DNA from: Streptococcus sp. 263_SSPC
GTDB lineage: Bacteria > Bacillota > Bacilli > Lactobacillales > Aerococcaceae
Reading direction: 5' to 3'
Length of the DNA: 64,000 nucleotides
NCBI RefSeq assembly: GCF_001071995.1
Contig: NZ_JVNU01000032.1
Coordinates: 1 to 64,000, forward strand
Shown in pieces: positions 15,958 through 24,009 of the stretch. Position 1 is the first letter of the stretch, and each line of letters begins with the position of its first letter. Position numbers and translations under genes: made by a program. The notes beneath the pieces are model-generated. The model was not told the DNA's origin. It searched no databases and saw nothing but the letters and a program-made list of their open reading frames with translations.

Positions 15958-18905
15958 TCTATTTATTTAATCAACTAGAGGAACTAATCGATGTAATCGA
16001 TGAAGCGAGCCTTGCAGATTTCACACACACGATTGAATTGAATCAGTTTGATAGAGCAAGTTTTGAAATCCCTGTAGATTACAAGCCTGAAATTATCAAA
16101 AAAGCCCAGTTTTTCGGATTTCAATCACGAGACAGGGCTTTTTGTTTGTTCAGAATCGCGGAAAAATCATACGACATCGGTTTAACTATCCAAGGGATAG
16201 ATAGAGCAGAAAGTGACCTGCATTCATTCATCATCGAGAATAAGCGCCCTAGAGGAACTGCTGACCAAGTATTGAGTGGAATTTTAGAAGGAACAGGCTA
16301 CCAATTAGGGAATGTAGACGGCTTGACTAGAACAGGAAAATTGAGTTTCTACTATATTTCAGTTCGTCAAGCGCTCGTTAAAATAATTGAATCGTACGCT
16401 TGCGAGTTCAAGGTTAGATATACCTTTGTAGAAAACAAAATCATCGGAAGATACATTGACCTAAGCCAAAGTTTCGGTCATTTTACAGGTCATCAATTCG
16501 AGTATGGCTCTAACATTCTAGATGTTACCTACGAAGAATCGTCGGATGATGTTGTAACGGCACTTATAGGTCGTGGTAAGGGTGAACAAAGCACGGATGA
16601 AAATGGAGAAGCAACGGGCGGTTATGGTCGTAGAATCCAGTTTAAAGATGTTGTTTGGTCTACTGCTAAAGGCGACCCTGTAGACAAACCTGCAGGGCAG
16701 AATTATGTAACAAATGAGACGGCTAGAAATATCTACGGTTTACACCAGAATGGCGTTATTAAGCATCGTTTCGGCGTCTATACCAACGAGGATATTGAAG
16801 ACCCGGTTGAGTTGCTAAAAGCGACTTACAAAGAGTTACAACGCTTATCAGTTCCAATCGTTACGTTCAAAGCTAATCTTTTGGATTTAGCAAATGCGAT
16901 TGAGCAAGATGTTTGGATTGGTGACAGCGTCGGAATCGTAAGAGACCAAATCGGAATCGCTTTTGAAGCTAGAATCCATAAGCTAACAATCGACAAATTG
17001 GATAATAACCGTTCAGTCGCTGAATTAGGCGATTATCAAACTCTTCAAGCTAAAGACCGTGCGACACGTCAACAAGCTATCAAAGATGTAGTGAGCGGTT
17101 TTAGCGAATCGCTAATTGATAAAGCTGTTGCGAACGAAGTTGAAAGACGAAATAAAGAATTCGATGAGAAGGTGCGAATCAACAAGCTTGAATTTGATAA
17201 TGCTATCGCAGAATACAAAAACAAAGCGGAAGAGACCAAGCGTAAACTTTCAGACGAAATCAATCAAAGGTTCCAAGAATTCAGCCCAACTGGACTAGAT
17301 GAAATTAAAACAAAAGCAGAGGAAGCCTTAAAAAAAGCTGGTGCGAGTGCTAATTTAGCGGAAGAAGCGAAACGAATTTCAGACGAAAATAAAGCAGACT
17401 TTCAAAGAGTCAAAGAGACTAACCAATTATACGAGCGTATGTTGGGTAGTACTGATTCAAACGTTGCTTCAAACATCGCCCGCATGGCATTAACCTCTGA
17501 ATTGTTTGAGGTTGAAGTAGGAAAGAGATTTAGTAACCATACGAATCTATTTTATGCTCCTACAAAAATCCCTAAATACATTTCATCGGTCGCAACAGAT
17601 AAGCATTTAGAACGTGTTAGTTATGGTGACCATGACGGTATCAGAATTAACTACACTGAATCTATGACAGGCTGGTTAGGGGTTCGATTCCCTCTTACTA
17701 AGAAGTTTGTGAAACAAGGTGAGAGTCTTGGGTATCGCATTGAAATCGAAGTTGATAAAGTACCTAAAGATGGTAGGGTTTTAATCCAATTATTGGATAA
17801 CACTGCAAAAATGGGAATGTATTATAACTCTCAAATTACACTTACTAAAACTGGAAATCAGGTATTCACAGGTTACTTGGACATCCCTAGAACAGGCGAG
17901 CTAAACGAGTATAGCCTTAGATTTACTCTTACAAGTCCTGGCGATATCGTTATTCATAAGCCTATGGTTATTGATAAACGCATAATTCCTGATGAGTTCG
18001 TAGACAGCACGGACTACAATAGCGAGTATAGCCGAGTGACTATGTCATTGTTACAAGATAGTTTTGCTATCAAGGCATTGAATAGCGCTGGAGATATTAT
18101 TGCTGGTATCAACGTTGGTGCAAACGGGAATAACCGTATCATCGGGAAGGCTACACATATTACTGGTGACACACTGATTGATAATGCGGTTATCAAGTCG
18201 GCTATGATTGATAAACTCAAGACTGCTAATTTTGAAGCTGGTTCAGTAACTACAAACATTTTAGAAGCGGAAGCAGTTACGGCAGAAAAGGTTAAATTTG
18301 ATACTGCATTTATTCAAAAACTAGTTTCACAACAAGCGTTTATCGATGAGTTGTTCGCAAAGCAAGCGACGATTACAAAGATACAGAATGTTGATTTCAC
18401 AGGGAATCACATTAAAGGTGGTCGAATTTCATCTCTAAACGGAAATACTACATTTGACTTACAAACAGGCCAGATTAATATGAATGGTTCTGGTGTTGGT
18501 ATTAGAAACCAGTTCCCTAACAGACCGCTACAATATTTAGCATTTGGGAGTGGTACCATTAACGGTGTTGATGGATCATACACGGCCTTGCTAAGTAACC
18601 GAAACGGAATACCACAGATGGACAGCACATCAGCTGGACTTCAAATCTGGAATGGACGAACGGGAGATAGAGTTGAAAGTGCTATAAATATGTACGGACG
18701 AAAAATAACATTTAATCAGAGTGCACAAGATGGCTTGAAAGAATTAACTATTCATACGGACACGAACGCCATTACAGGTGTTGATGAAATTATTATCAAG
18801 GGTGTCCAATTATCGAAAATTTTAGATAATATCTATGATAATTTCAGAAATCTTGGAGCAAAAGCTGGCAATTATACCCGAGGCTATTACAATAATTGGA
18901 GATAA
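15954..18905 (+). CDS. Tail-associated tip protein (Tal, prophage tail endopeptidase type)
   Basis: The 983-residue protein starts with the gp27-like hub domain of prophage minor structural proteins (to about 370; YEESSDDVVTALIGRGKGE near 195). A long coiled coil follows (about 375-500), then a jelly-roll-like region and a C-terminal gp58-like section. It closes the tail tip and contacts the cell surface. I see no obvious peptidoglycan hydrolase motif, so it may be structural only. Confidence 0.85.
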   Translation: MIYLFNQLEELIDVIDEASLADFTHTIELNQFDRASFEIPVDYKPEIIKKAQFFGFQSRDRAFCLFRIAEKSYDIGLTIQGIDRAESDLHSFIIENKRPRGTADQVLSGILEGTGYQLGNVDGLTRTGKLSFYYISVRQALVKIIESYACEFKVRYTFVENKIIGRYIDLSQSFGHFTGHQFEYGSNILDVTYEESSDDVVTALIGRGKGEQSTDENGEATGGYGRRIQFKDVVWSTAKGDPVDKPAGQNYVTNETARNIYGLHQNGVIKHRFGVYTNEDIEDPVELLKATYKELQRLSVPIVTFKANLLDLANAIEQDVWIGDSVGIVRDQIGIAFEARIHKLTIDKLDNNRSVAELGDYQTLQAKDRATRQQAIKDVVSGFSESLIDKAVANEVERRNKEFDEKVRINKLEFDNAIAEYKNKAEETKRKLSDEINQRFQEFSPTGLDEIKTKAEEALKKAGASANLAEEAKRISDENKADFQRVKETNQLYERMLGSTDSNVASNIARMALTSELFEVEVGKRFSNHTNLFYAPTKIPKYISSVATDKHLERVSYGDHDGIRINYTESMTGWLGVRFPLTKKFVKQGESLGYRIEIEVDKVPKDGRVLIQLLDNTAKMGMYYNSQITLTKTGNQVFTGYLDIPRTGELNEYSLRFTLTSPGDIVIHKPMVIDKRIIPDEFVDSTDYNSEYSRVTMSLLQDSFAIKALNSAGDIIAGINVGANGNNRIIGKATHITGDTLIDNAVIKSAMIDKLKTANFEAGSVTTNILEAEAVTAEKVKFDTAFIQKLVSQQAFIDELFAKQATITKIQNVDFTGNHIKGGRISSLNGNTTFDLQTGQINMNGSGVGIRNQFPNRPLQYLAFGSGTINGVDGSYTALLSNRNGIPQMDSTSAGLQIWNGRTGDRVESAINMYGRKITFNQSAQDGLKELTIHTDTNAITGVDEIIIKGVQLSKILDNIYDNFRNLGAKAGNYTRGYYNNWR

Positions 18906-18916
18906 GGAAGGTCAAA

Positions 18917-19060
18917 ATGAACACACAAGACAAAGTTATTAACGACTTAGCAATTCAATTAGCAAATAAGACGATTGAATGTGCCAATTACAAAGCTTTA
19001 TATGAAGAAGCGCTAGAAAAAATCCAACAACTACAATCAGATAAAGAAAAGGAAGAATAA
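18917..19060 (+). CDS. Small coiled-coil phage protein, 47 aa
   Basis: ATG at 18917 follows AAGGAAGG, and the 47-codon frame ends at TAA 19058-19060, three bases before the next gene. The product is a single charged helix (NDLAIQLANKTIECANYKAL, then Lys/Glu), similar to small proteins encoded after tail genes in streptococcal-type phages. Function unknown. Confidence 0.6.
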   Translation: MNTQDKVINDLAIQLANKTIECANYKALYEEALEKIQQLQSDKEKEE

Positions 19061-19063
19061 TAT

Positions 19064-19678
19064 ATGACATTTAAAGTTATCAACAAATATTTACAAGAAA
19101 ACAACCGTACATTCGTGGCAATTCGCCAAGAAAATCCATACACAGCTTTTGACCGTGTACTAATCGGTAACCGTGTGAACGAATCAGACGAGGAATTAAT
19201 TAAGGAAGTCATTGGACAAGTGACTACTGAGTTCAATCCAGCCGACGGAGTGAAGAAACTACAAGAAGACTTGCATACACAAGCACAAGAATATGAAGTA
19301 AAACTTGAGCAGAAAGATGCAAAAATCGCAGAGGTCAAAGCCGTTGCTGATTGGGCAGTATTAGCTCGTGTAACAGACACAGAGAATCTACTCAATCCTG
19401 TTTTATACAAGCGTGGTCTTGAATTGGTAGAACTCGGTCAATCTGGTAAGACTTACCAACCTCAAGAAATTTTCACACTTGAAGATGTAAATCATGTTGA
19501 AAAATATCAAGAAGGGCGCCGTGTCATGGTTCAAGTGAACGAACCATTCACATATCAAGGTGAAACACTTGAGCAACTTGAAGCACTTGAACAAAACGGT
19601 AAGTTAGGAATCTGGAAGTGGACTGAACCAAAACGAGAAAATCCATCAAGCGATTTAGACACTCAGCCAGTACAATAG
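19064..19678 (+). CDS. Phage protein of DUF1366 type, 204 aa
   Basis: The first 65 residues (TFKVINKYLQENNRTFVAIR, then VLIGNRVNESDEEL) match the DUF1366 family of uncharacterised siphophage proteins encoded between tail fibre and holin genes. A coiled coil (about 65-90) precedes a C-terminal domain with the TYQPQEIFTLEDV segment. Probably a minor tail or baseplate accessory protein; role not established. Confidence 0.7.
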   Translation: MTFKVINKYLQENNRTFVAIRQENPYTAFDRVLIGNRVNESDEELIKEVIGQVTTEFNPADGVKKLQEDLHTQAQEYEVKLEQKDAKIAEVKAVADWAVLARVTDTENLLNPVLYKRGLELVELGQSGKTYQPQEIFTLEDVNHVEKYQEGRRVMVQVNEPFTYQGETLEQLEALEQNGKLGIWKWTEPKRENPSSDLDTQPVQ

Positions 19679-19754
19679 ACCACTGCTTTATGAAAGGGTG
19701 GTGGTTTAATATGGATTTTTAACTTTAATTGATAAACTCACGCCCGTTTTAATT

Positions 19755-20111
19755 GTGATAATTCCAAGTTACTTTTCTTTCAAAAGCACGAAGAACACAA
19801 AAGAAACTGAAAAACAGATAAATGTGCTTTCAGATAAAATCGGAGGGCTTGAAAAATCAGTTGGTGAAATAAACGAAATCGGGCGAGAAAATCGTGATAA
19901 TCTTTCTCTAATTGGGAAAGGTTTGCAACGGTTACAGCGTTTTCGATTGCAAGAAAACTTAAAAAAAGCAATTAGGCGCGGGCGAACAAATCAACATGAA
20001 ATCGAGGAACTTTCAAAGCTTTATGAAAGCTATGTTGAATTAGGCGGAAATGGCGCTATAAAAATATTGTTTGAGAAATTTCTCAAACTAAAAATTTCGG
20101 AGGAAAAATGA
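19755..20111 (+). CDS. Pre-holin phage protein with a disrupted 5' end
   Basis: The open frame starts at GTG 19755 (118 residues), but this start has no ribosome-binding site and cuts a hydrophobic segment. Forty-four bases upstream a well-placed ATG at 19711 (after AAGGGTGGTGG) is in a frame that stops after three codons. Adding one T to the five-T run at 19716-19720 joins it in frame and restores a normal N-terminus beginning MDFLTLIDKLTP with one membrane segment. The rest is coiled coil and basic helices. So this is either a frameshifted gene or a sequence error. Function unknown. Confidence 0.6.
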   Translation: MIIPSYFSFKSTKNTKETEKQINVLSDKIGGLEKSVGEINEIGRENRDNLSLIGKGLQRLQRFRLQENLKKAIRRGRTNQHEIEELSKLYESYVELGGNGAIKILFEKFLKLKISEEK

Positions 20112-20374
20112 TGAACAAAATTAACTGGAAAGTACGAATTTTAAATAAAACATTCTGGCTAACGTTAGTGCCAGCTTTAGCACTGTTGCTACAAACGTTT
20201 CTAGCTGTATTTAACGTTCGTTTAGAGTTAGGCGAAACAATCGATAAATTATTAGTTTTTATCAACGCTTTGTTTGCTGTTTTGATGATTGTTGGTATTG
20301 TCAACGACCCGACAACAGCTGGATTATCTGACAGCTCGAGAGCGCTTGATTATCACGAACCATTCGAAGATTAA
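20111..20374 (+). CDS. Holin (phi LC3 family)
   Basis: An 87-residue protein starting MNKINWKVRILNKTFWL, with two membrane segments (about 15-37 and 44-62) and a short acidic C-terminus including the NDPTTAGLSDS motif typical of phi LC3-type holins. It opens the membrane so that the endolysin can reach the wall. I use ATG 20111, seven bases from GGAGG, over the adjacent ATG at 20108. It is followed by a terminator, so the lysin is not directly co-transcribed with it. Confidence 0.9.
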   Translation: MNKINWKVRILNKTFWLTLVPALALLLQTFLAVFNVRLELGETIDKLLVFINALFAVLMIVGIVNDPTTAGLSDSSRALDYHEPFED

Positions 20375-20379
20375 AACTA

Positions 20380-20413
20380 AAAGAGGAGACCTTTAAGGTT
20401 TCCTCTTTATTTT
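20380..20413 (+). terminator. Terminator after the holin
   Basis: Stem AAAGAGGAGACC (20380-20391) with GGTTTCCTCTTT (20397-20408), one mismatch, then a T-rich end. Confidence 0.65.
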
Positions 20414-20433
20414 GCGCGAAAGGGGGATAATCT

Positions 20434-22005
20434 TTGAAAAAAATTATTAAACGACAAGCAGGCGTTTGTGTCGATGTCCGAGATAAAGTTTACAAAGTAA
20501 AAGAAGAATTTTACTCGCATGATAAGAATAACGCATTCATCGAGTTGCAACTGAATGGAGTCAACGCTGAAAAAATCATAGTGTTATTCCATTTTAAAAC
20601 GACAAATCGCTTCTTGGAAGTGGTCGGGAATGTGACAGGAAATGTAGCGGTAGTACCATTCGATACTAGCTTAATTACAACCGATGAAATCGTGTATGGG
20701 TTTGTTTACGCTGAGAAAATAGAACAATCAGCGGACATTTTAAAATTCTCGTTTGGCGTTCGTTTGTCAGAAATCGATAAACATAGCGAATTGCCAGTAA
20801 TCGAGAAAGATACAAAACGCATCGTAGCACTGACTGAGATTGTAACCAAAACGGAATTGCAAGAAGCGATCAGAAAAATTCGTGTCGCAGGTGGACAATA
20901 TGACGATTCAGAAATCTTGCGACGTTTACAAGCACTTGAAACGAAATCAGAAATTGATACAAGCGCTTTTGCTACGAAACAAGAACTAGAAAACAAAGTT
21001 GAGCGTGCTGAAATAAGCCATATTTCAACAGAAATAGAAGCCTTAAAGACAAAGACGAATAAAGATACCGTCTATGATGATAGTGGTTTAAAACAGCGTA
21101 TATTAGCCTTAGAAAATAAACATAACATTGATACTAGCAATCTAGTAACAAGACAGGAACTTGAAGGCAAGGGTTATCTTACACAACATCAGAGTCTAGA
21201 GGGTTACGCTAAAAAATCAGAAATTTCTCAAGCATATAACGATACTGAAGTTAAGCAAAGACTTTCTACTATTGAACAAAAAGGGGAAAGCTACGCAACT
21301 AAAGAACAACTTGCATCTATTCCTAAAACTCCTCAAAAATTAACCTTATCAGGAAATACCTTAATTCTTTCGGACGGTGGCGGAAGTGTTAATTTACCGA
21401 CAAACGCCACTCCTACACCTAGCAGAACAGGTCAATCAAACGAGTATGAAATCCACGGGACAGGAATGCCGAACGGAAAAGTCACAGCACCAGTTGGAAC
21501 TACTTACATTGATACGAATGTTACGAACGGGGCTTTAAAGTGGATAAAACGCAAAGGAGATAACAATCAAGGTTGGGAGGTCATGTACGGAGACACCGGT
21601 TGGAAACGATTAAGTATATCGTCCGGATATCAACAATCCACTTTACGCGTGCGTAGAATTAATAATGTGGTAACTTATAAACTTGATGGATTGAACAAAG
21701 ACTTATTTGGAATTGTTCGTCGTGGCGGTCCTGGTTATCTCTCACACGCATCGGACATCGAACGTAACGTTTACCTTTTATATAACAATAGAATACCGGT
21801 TGGATACCGTTCGGCAATGTCATTATCTGGTCAAATATTTGATGGTACGGGCAATCCGTACGGATCATGGTTTTTTGGTGGAATAAATAACGGAAATTAT
21901 TTTATGTTCCATTTTACAAATCCTGTACCAACCGACAATAATATTACCGATATTGTTGTATCTAATATATCTTACATTACTGATGACCCATGGCCGACAG
22001 TGTAA
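20434..22005 (+). CDS. Baseplate/receptor-binding protein with BppU-like N-terminus
   Basis: The first 130 residues (AFIELQLNGVNAEKIIVLFHF, then AVVPFDTSLITTDEIVYGFVY) match the BppU N-terminal domain, a beta fold that anchors receptor-binding proteins to the siphophage baseplate. A long stretch with recurring LRRLQALETK, LKQRILALENK and VKQRLSTIEQK segments (130-290) forms trimeric coiled coil. The C-terminal 200 residues are a glycine- and aromatic-rich head, probably for receptor binding. The start is TTG after GGGGGA. Its place between holin and endolysin is unusual. Confidence 0.8.
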   Translation: MKKIIKRQAGVCVDVRDKVYKVKEEFYSHDKNNAFIELQLNGVNAEKIIVLFHFKTTNRFLEVVGNVTGNVAVVPFDTSLITTDEIVYGFVYAEKIEQSADILKFSFGVRLSEIDKHSELPVIEKDTKRIVALTEIVTKTELQEAIRKIRVAGGQYDDSEILRRLQALETKSEIDTSAFATKQELENKVERAEISHISTEIEALKTKTNKDTVYDDSGLKQRILALENKHNIDTSNLVTRQELEGKGYLTQHQSLEGYAKKSEISQAYNDTEVKQRLSTIEQKGESYATKEQLASIPKTPQKLTLSGNTLILSDGGGSVNLPTNATPTPSRTGQSNEYEIHGTGMPNGKVTAPVGTTYIDTNVTNGALKWIKRKGDNNQGWEVMYGDTGWKRLSISSGYQQSTLRVRRINNVVTYKLDGLNKDLFGIVRRGGPGYLSHASDIERNVYLLYNNRIPVGYRSAMSLSGQIFDGTGNPYGSWFFGGINNGNYFMFHFTNPVPTDNNITDIVVSNISYITDDPWPTV

Positions 22006-22054
22006 CAAGTGAGCTGTGGCCTGAGAGATTGCCATAAAAAAGGAGGAAATATAA

Positions 22055-23038
22055 ATGGTTAACATTATTAATAAAACAATTTTTAATGGAATTGCGGGTG
22101 CGCGCCCAACTGAAAGACCTAAATACTATATTATGCATAACGATGCAGGAAGTATGAGTGCTGAAAGCTATGTAGACTGGCTTCAATCTCGTTACGATAA
22201 CGGTCAATCTGAACTGGGATTCGCTCACTATTACATTACAAGAAATACAATTGCACGAGTAGAGGATACCTATAATGGTACGTGGTCTGCTGCTAACTAT
22301 GATGCAAACATGAATTCATTAAGCTATGAAGTTTGTCAACAATTTGGAACGTCTGACAACGAGTTCATCGAAAATGAAAATATGGTCTTAATGCAAATGG
22401 CAGAGGATATGACTTATTATGGAGACACTCCGAACTATGACAATATCAAGTTCCATAACGAGTTTTCAAGCACATCATGTCCAGCACGTTCACTTGAGCT
22501 ACACGGTGGAGATAACGACAGTCTAAGAGATTACGTTATTGGTAAGATTAAATACTATCAATCTCTAGGAAGTACAGTAACAGATATGTTGAACGCTGGT
22601 GCTTCAAACGTGGAAGGATGGCAGAAAAATTCGACTGGATGGTGGTATCAAAATGCAGACGGAAGCTATCCAGCTAATAAATGGCAGAAAATTGATAATG
22701 TATGGTACTACTTTGATGAACGTGGATACATGAAATCTAACACATGGTACAAGCATTCAGACGGAAACTGGTACTACTTGCTTCCGAATGGCGCTATGGC
22801 GATTGGTTGGGTAAAAGTAGGGACTGAATGGTTTTACATGAACACATCTGGAGCTATGTTGACTGGATGGGTGAAATACAATAATAAGTGGTATTATATG
22901 TCGAATGACAGAGGAAATATGGCTTCTAATGCATTCGTGAAATCAGGCGATGGATGGTACTACTTGAAATCAGACGGAACGCTTGCTGACAAACCTGAGT
23001 TCACAATCGAACCTGACGGATTGATTACAACTAAATAG
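22055..23038 (+). CDS. Endolysin: N-acetylmuramoyl-L-alanine amidase with choline-binding repeats
   Basis: Residues 1-165 are an amidase_2-type catalytic domain with zinc ligands visible as His28 (IMHNDAGS), His134 (KFHNEF) and Cys142 (SCPARS). Residues about 188-310 hold six aromatic repeats of about 20 residues (GWWYQNADGSY, WYYFDERGYM, NWYYLLPNGAM and so on), the choline-binding module. The end, LADKPEFTIEPDGLIT, closely follows that of the pneumococcal phage Dp-1 amidase Pal from memory. It cuts peptidoglycan while held on phosphocholine-bearing teichoic acid. No signal peptide, so export depends on the holin. Confidence 0.93.
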   Translation: MVNIINKTIFNGIAGARPTERPKYYIMHNDAGSMSAESYVDWLQSRYDNGQSELGFAHYYITRNTIARVEDTYNGTWSAANYDANMNSLSYEVCQQFGTSDNEFIENENMVLMQMAEDMTYYGDTPNYDNIKFHNEFSSTSCPARSLELHGGDNDSLRDYVIGKIKYYQSLGSTVTDMLNAGASNVEGWQKNSTGWWYQNADGSYPANKWQKIDNVWYYFDERGYMKSNTWYKHSDGNWYYLLPNGAMAIGWVKVGTEWFYMNTSGAMLTGWVKYNNKWYYMSNDRGNMASNAFVKSGDGWYYLKSDGTLADKPEFTIEPDGLITTK

Positions 23039-23044
23039 AACACA

Positions 23045-23078
23045 AAAGCCTACCTTAATTGGTAGGCTTTATTTTTTT
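23045..23078 (+). terminator. Terminator after the endolysin
   Basis: Ten-bp perfect stem AAAGCCTACC (23045-23054) with GGTAGGCTTT (23061-23070), then a run of seven T after one A. Confidence 0.85.
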
Positions 23079-23109
23079 GCATTTTTCTCAAATTATTTTA
23101 AAAAAAGTG

Positions 23110-23138
23110 TTGACAATATATGCCAAATAGGGTATAAT
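23110..23138 (+). promoter_or_regulatory. Strong sigma-A promoter of the post-lysin module
   Basis: Consensus TTGACA at 23110-23115 and TATAAT at 23133-23138, separated by exactly 17 bases. It follows the lysin terminator directly, so the downstream peptides are transcribed apart from the late operon and could be expressed in the lysogen. Confidence 0.85.
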
Positions 23139-23160
23139 ATAATTGTAAGGAGGTGAGGGA

Positions 23161-23292
23161 ATGGAAGAAAAAATCACAACTCTAGTAGCAATCGTTGGGA
23201 TTGCGGTTGCAATATCAAAAGAGGCTAGAGAGTGGTACAAAGCCACAAAAAAAGAAAAACGACAAAACCCGATACGTAAAAGAAGGAAATGA
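23161..23292 (+). CDS. Small membrane peptide with basic tail, 43 aa
   Basis: ATG follows AAGGAGGTGAGGG, a strong ribosome-binding site, under a consensus promoter. Residues 5-18 are hydrophobic (ITTLVAIVGIAVAIS) and the rest is highly basic (KKEKRQNPIRKRRK). This resembles small holin-like or type I toxin peptides by composition, but no family is recognised. A G-rich/C-rich hairpin lies between its stop and the next peptide. Confidence 0.55.
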   Translation: MEEKITTLVAIVGIAVAISKEAREWYKATKKEKRQNPIRKRRK

Positions 23293-23360
23293 CGTTTTTC
23301 AAGAGGGGAAGGATAACTTCCCTCCCCTCAATTATATATAAGTAGAAAGAGGAAATCAAG

Positions 23361-23435
23361 ATGAAACATATTATTATTATTTTAGTAGTAGCTTTAATCG
23401 TGTGGTATGCAGGGGAAAATAAAAAGGATAGCTAA
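23361..23435 (+). CDS. Tiny membrane peptide, 24 aa
   Basis: ATG at 23361 is preceded by AAAGAGGAAA. The 24-residue product is one transmembrane helix (HIIIILVVALIVWYAG) and a short polar tail (ENKKDS). It stands between two other small genes of the same transcript. Its size and shape fit membrane-active microproteins; no function can be assigned. Confidence 0.45.
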   Translation: MKHIIIILVVALIVWYAGENKKDS

Positions 23436-23474
23436 ATAGATTATTATTAAATATTATAAAAATAGGAGGATAAT

Positions 23475-23678
23475 ATGTTAAGAGCGGATGAAGAAAAAAT
23501 ACTATGGTTATTTGAGAATTATTCAGGATATCGAATCGCTAAAGAGAGCGGGGTTGCACAATCTGTAGTTGCACGGTTAATAATCGGGGATAGAGAATTG
23601 AAAAACGTTTCTTTTGAAACAGCAAGCAAACTGACTGAATGCGCAGAGAGGGTTATAAGAGATGACTTTAAACGATAA
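23475..23678 (+). CDS. Small HTH DNA-binding protein, 67 aa
   Basis: AGGAGG precedes the ATG. Residues about 14-40 (YSGYRIAKESGVAQSVVARL) form a helix-turn-helix of the kind found in small DNA-binding proteins of streptococcal phages and plasmids, followed by a LKNVSFETASKLTECAE helix. It is the last gene of the promoter-driven module and is closed by a terminator. It could repress its own promoter or act on phage genes; its target is unknown. Confidence 0.7.
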   Translation: MLRADEEKILWLFENYSGYRIAKESGVAQSVVARLIIGDRELKNVSFETASKLTECAERVIRDDFKR

Positions 23679-23706
23679 AAGCGGGCTATCACTAGCCCGC
23701 TTTTTT
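23677..23706 (+). terminator. Terminator closing the post-lysin module
   Basis: Twelve-bp perfect stem AAAAGCGGGCTA/TAGCCCGCTTTT with a T run, beginning at the stop codon of the HTH gene. Confidence 0.9.
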
Positions 23707-23727
23707 GTTCCGTATTTGTTCCGTAAA
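23702..23727. repeat. Direct repeat pair TTTGTTCCGTA, possible integrase arm sites
   Basis: TTTGTTCCGTA occurs twice, back to back, about 120 bases left of the first att-like core. A pair built the same way but of different sequence stands at the same distance from the second core (25346-25372). Pairs like this are typical of integrase arm-binding sites. Confidence 0.4.
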
Positions 23728-23821
23728 TTCAGAAAACGTAAGAATCAACAAGAAGCGGAAACGTTGATATTATAATAAAAGTTAACGTTATGAAACGTCA
23801 TGAAACATTAATCTTAGTTTG

Positions 23822-23871
23822 TAGGGGGCATTTTTTATACGCAAAAAGCCTTGGTTTTCTAAGGCTTTTTG
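23822..23871. repeat. Att-like core repeat, copy A (also a terminator hairpin)
   Basis: AGGGGGCAT, then TTATACGCAAAAAGCCTTGG-type sequence, shared nearly base for base with 25471-25520. A continuous identical run of about 25 bases starts at TTATACGC. The inner part (23842-23871) forms an 11-bp hairpin with a T run and can terminate transcription. It lies just past the last phage gene, where attR of the prophage is expected. The matching left site is outside the window. Confidence 0.5.
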
Positions 23872-23968
23872 TGTAGTCTTAGCACTAAAAAATGAGAGAA
23901 AAAAGGTTTTGACAATTCGTGCCACATGAAGTTATTTAAGAATCTCCTTCTCTTTCATTGCCATTTTC

Positions 23969-23977
23969 TGTTATAAT
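23969..23977 (+). promoter_or_regulatory. Extended -10 promoter of the ltrA-family gene
   Basis: TGTTATAAT (TGn-TATAAT) lies about 30 bases upstream of the ATG. A TTGACA at 23909-23914 belongs to a separate weaker promoter candidate. Confidence 0.5.
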
Positions 23978-24009
23978 TAATTTTACTTCTAGAATAGAAA
24001 GGACTTAAA

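Noticed and set aside
23303-23329. Hairpin between the two small membrane peptides as a terminator
   Set aside because: The stem is imperfect and has no T run; it may affect RNA stability but does not look like a terminator.
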